Shown here in pieces: positions 62,965 through 64,000 of a stretch of DNA of 64,000 bases (position 1 is the stretch's first letter; every line of letters begins with the position of its first letter). The DNA comes from Thiotrichaceae bacterium UBA4486 (GTDB lineage Bacteria > Pseudomonadota > Gammaproteobacteria > Eutrophobiales > Eutrophobiaceae). The position numbers were made by a program, and so were the translations under genes. The notes beneath the pieces were generated by a model. The model was not told the DNA's origin. It did no database searches and saw only the letters and a program-made list of their open reading frames with translations. Where the stretch lies: positions 1-64,000 of the forward strand of contig DGNS01000011.1 in the NCBI GenBank assembly GCA_002389045.1, given 5' to 3'.

Positions 62965-64000
62965 TCAGTACTCCCGTATTCTCGGATCGAATGCATCTCT
63001 CACGGCATCGGCAAACAGGTTGGCGGCCAGCACCAGGCCGAGCATGAACACGAACGCCGCACTCAATGACCACCAGACTACGGGTTCGCGCGCCATTTCC
63101 AGGCGGGCGCTGTTGATCATATTGCCCCAGCTGGACATGCTTGGATCGACGCCGATATTGATATAGGCGAGTACCGCCTCGGCCAGGACCAGGGCACTGA
63201 AATCAAGTACGATTGTGATCATGACGATGTGCATAACATTGGGCAGGAGATGGCGTATCATGATCGTCACATGGCTGACACCGAACGCCTGTGCTGCCTG
63301 AACGTAATCGATTTCACGTAATTTCATGGTTTCCCCGCGCAACAACCGGCACAGCCCGGTCCAGCTCATGATACCGAGGATGACACAGAGAAAGAACAGC
63401 CTCAGATCGGCCCGGTGTGCATTGCTGGAAAAATCGCCGGAATGATTGCTCATATACACTTCCAGCATAAGTATGGCGGCCGCAATCAGTAATACCCCGG
63501 GGATGGAATTCAATGTCGTATAGATATACTGGATGATGTCATCGACCCAGCCACGAAAATAACCCGCCATGACGCCCAGCATCAGCGCGAACGGCAGCAT
63601 GACCAGGGTCGTTAATGTACCGATCATCAAGCCGGTGCGAATGCTCTTGATGGCCTGGTAAAAAACATCCTGTCCGACCTTGTCGGTACCAAAAATATGG
63701 TAGTAATGTGAAAGATAAAAAGCCCAGACGAACAGGACCAGCACCGCGCCCAGGGTTAACAGAATCGTATGCCAGGGCAGTGCCGTTTGCCTGTGAACAA
63801 TGTAACGCAATTGGCCGCTAATCGTCACGCCTGCGTTTCTCGCCAGAACCATGACGATCATAAAACTGATCGTCATCCATACCAGCAAACCGGCGGCGAT
63901 ACCCGGTAGACTTTTCAGGAGAATATCCTGTCCACGGTTTTCCGGATCATCGAGATGCGTGCCGCCGTGTTGCAACCGGGGGTACTCACGGGTTCGGGTG
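62965..64000 (-). CDS. yejE: ABC transporter permease (YejE-type), 5'-truncated by the window edge
   Basis: The frame is open through the right window edge, so the gene's start is not seen. The visible part (about 345 residues) has six or more hydrophobic helices, a long N-terminal extension as in YejE, and the conserved permease EAA loop (EIDYVQAAQAFGVSHVTIMI, then RHLLPN). GTDKVGQDVFYQAIKSIRTG is the N-terminal domain conserved in dipeptide-type permeases. It is the upstream gene of a minus-strand operon with yciA and yejF. Confidence 0.88.
   Translation of the reverse strand, partial: TRTREYPRLQHGGTHLDDPENRGQDILLKSLPGIAAGLLVWMTISFMIVMVLARNAGVTISGQLRYIVHRQTALPWHTILLTLGAVLVLFVWAFYLSHYYHIFGTDKVGQDVFYQAIKSIRTGLMIGTLTTLVMLPFALMLGVMAGYFRGWVDDIIQYIYTTLNSIPGVLLIAAAILMLEVYMSNHSGDFSSNAHRADLRLFFLCVILGIMSWTGLCRLLRGETMKLREIDYVQAAQAFGVSHVTIMIRHLLPNVMHIVMITIVLDFSALVLAEAVLAYINIGVDPSMSSWGNMINSARLEMAREPVVWWSLSAAFVFMLGLVLAANLFADAVRDAFDPRIREY

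Overview
The window looks like a chromosomal segment of a gammaproteobacterium. The evidence is family content: MlaF/E/D and MlaC, SohB, Yej-type ABC transporter genes, YciA, AvtA, MtaB, a FimX-like protein, DUF2333 and CPXCG proteins. Outer-membrane barrel and lipoprotein-sorting-type proteins show a diderm envelope. No rRNA or tRNA gene was recognised, so genus cannot be given. Both window edges cut genes.

Region 1-4420 reads as the distal part of an integron cassette array. Short plus-strand genes are each followed by an imperfect inverted repeat with attC architecture. Three sites (about 300-392, 831-893, 1320-1397) are convincing, two (2875-2942, 4079-4137) look degenerate, and one (4357-4420) is weak. 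Cassette contents are a tail-anchored small protein, a HicB/HicA toxin-antitoxin pair, a GNAT acetyltransferase, and possibly a cation/calcium exchanger, an EamA exporter and a decayed small gene. The integrase would lie left of the window.

Region 4480-24800 is mostly housekeeping and signalling: a LysE-type exporter, a CMD-family protein, MtaB, a PilZ / cyclic-nucleotide-binding / REC-GGDEF-EAL signalling group (9524-14797), two MsrA enzymes, SohB, AvtA, glycerate kinase, an M28 peptidase and a large membrane spermidine-synthase-like protein.

Region 24200-44950 is envelope-oriented: an SRPBCC/beta-propeller pair, DUF2333, a TetR - MMPL - outer-membrane lipoprotein-sorting - barrel operon, an orphan Hcp, an SSS symporter with its DUF3311 partner, a 1479-residue Sel1-repeat protein, and an MlaF-E-D operon with a DUF1134 protein. 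Intergenic heptanucleotide tandem arrays recur here.

Region 45160-59824 holds polyphosphate:AMP phosphotransferase, MlaC, a TVP38-family protein, glutathione reductase, and a two-component system directly upstream of a nine-gene, tightly overlapping fatty-acid modification operon. That operon encodes a desaturase, an FAD oxidoreductase, DUF1365, two cyclopropane-synthase-like methyltransferases, DUF2878, DUF1295 and two further envelope proteins. The right end (59837-64000, minus strand) is a compact operon: Yej-type permease, YciA, Yej-type ATPase, a SpoT-like HD hydrolase and a TlpA-like thioredoxin.
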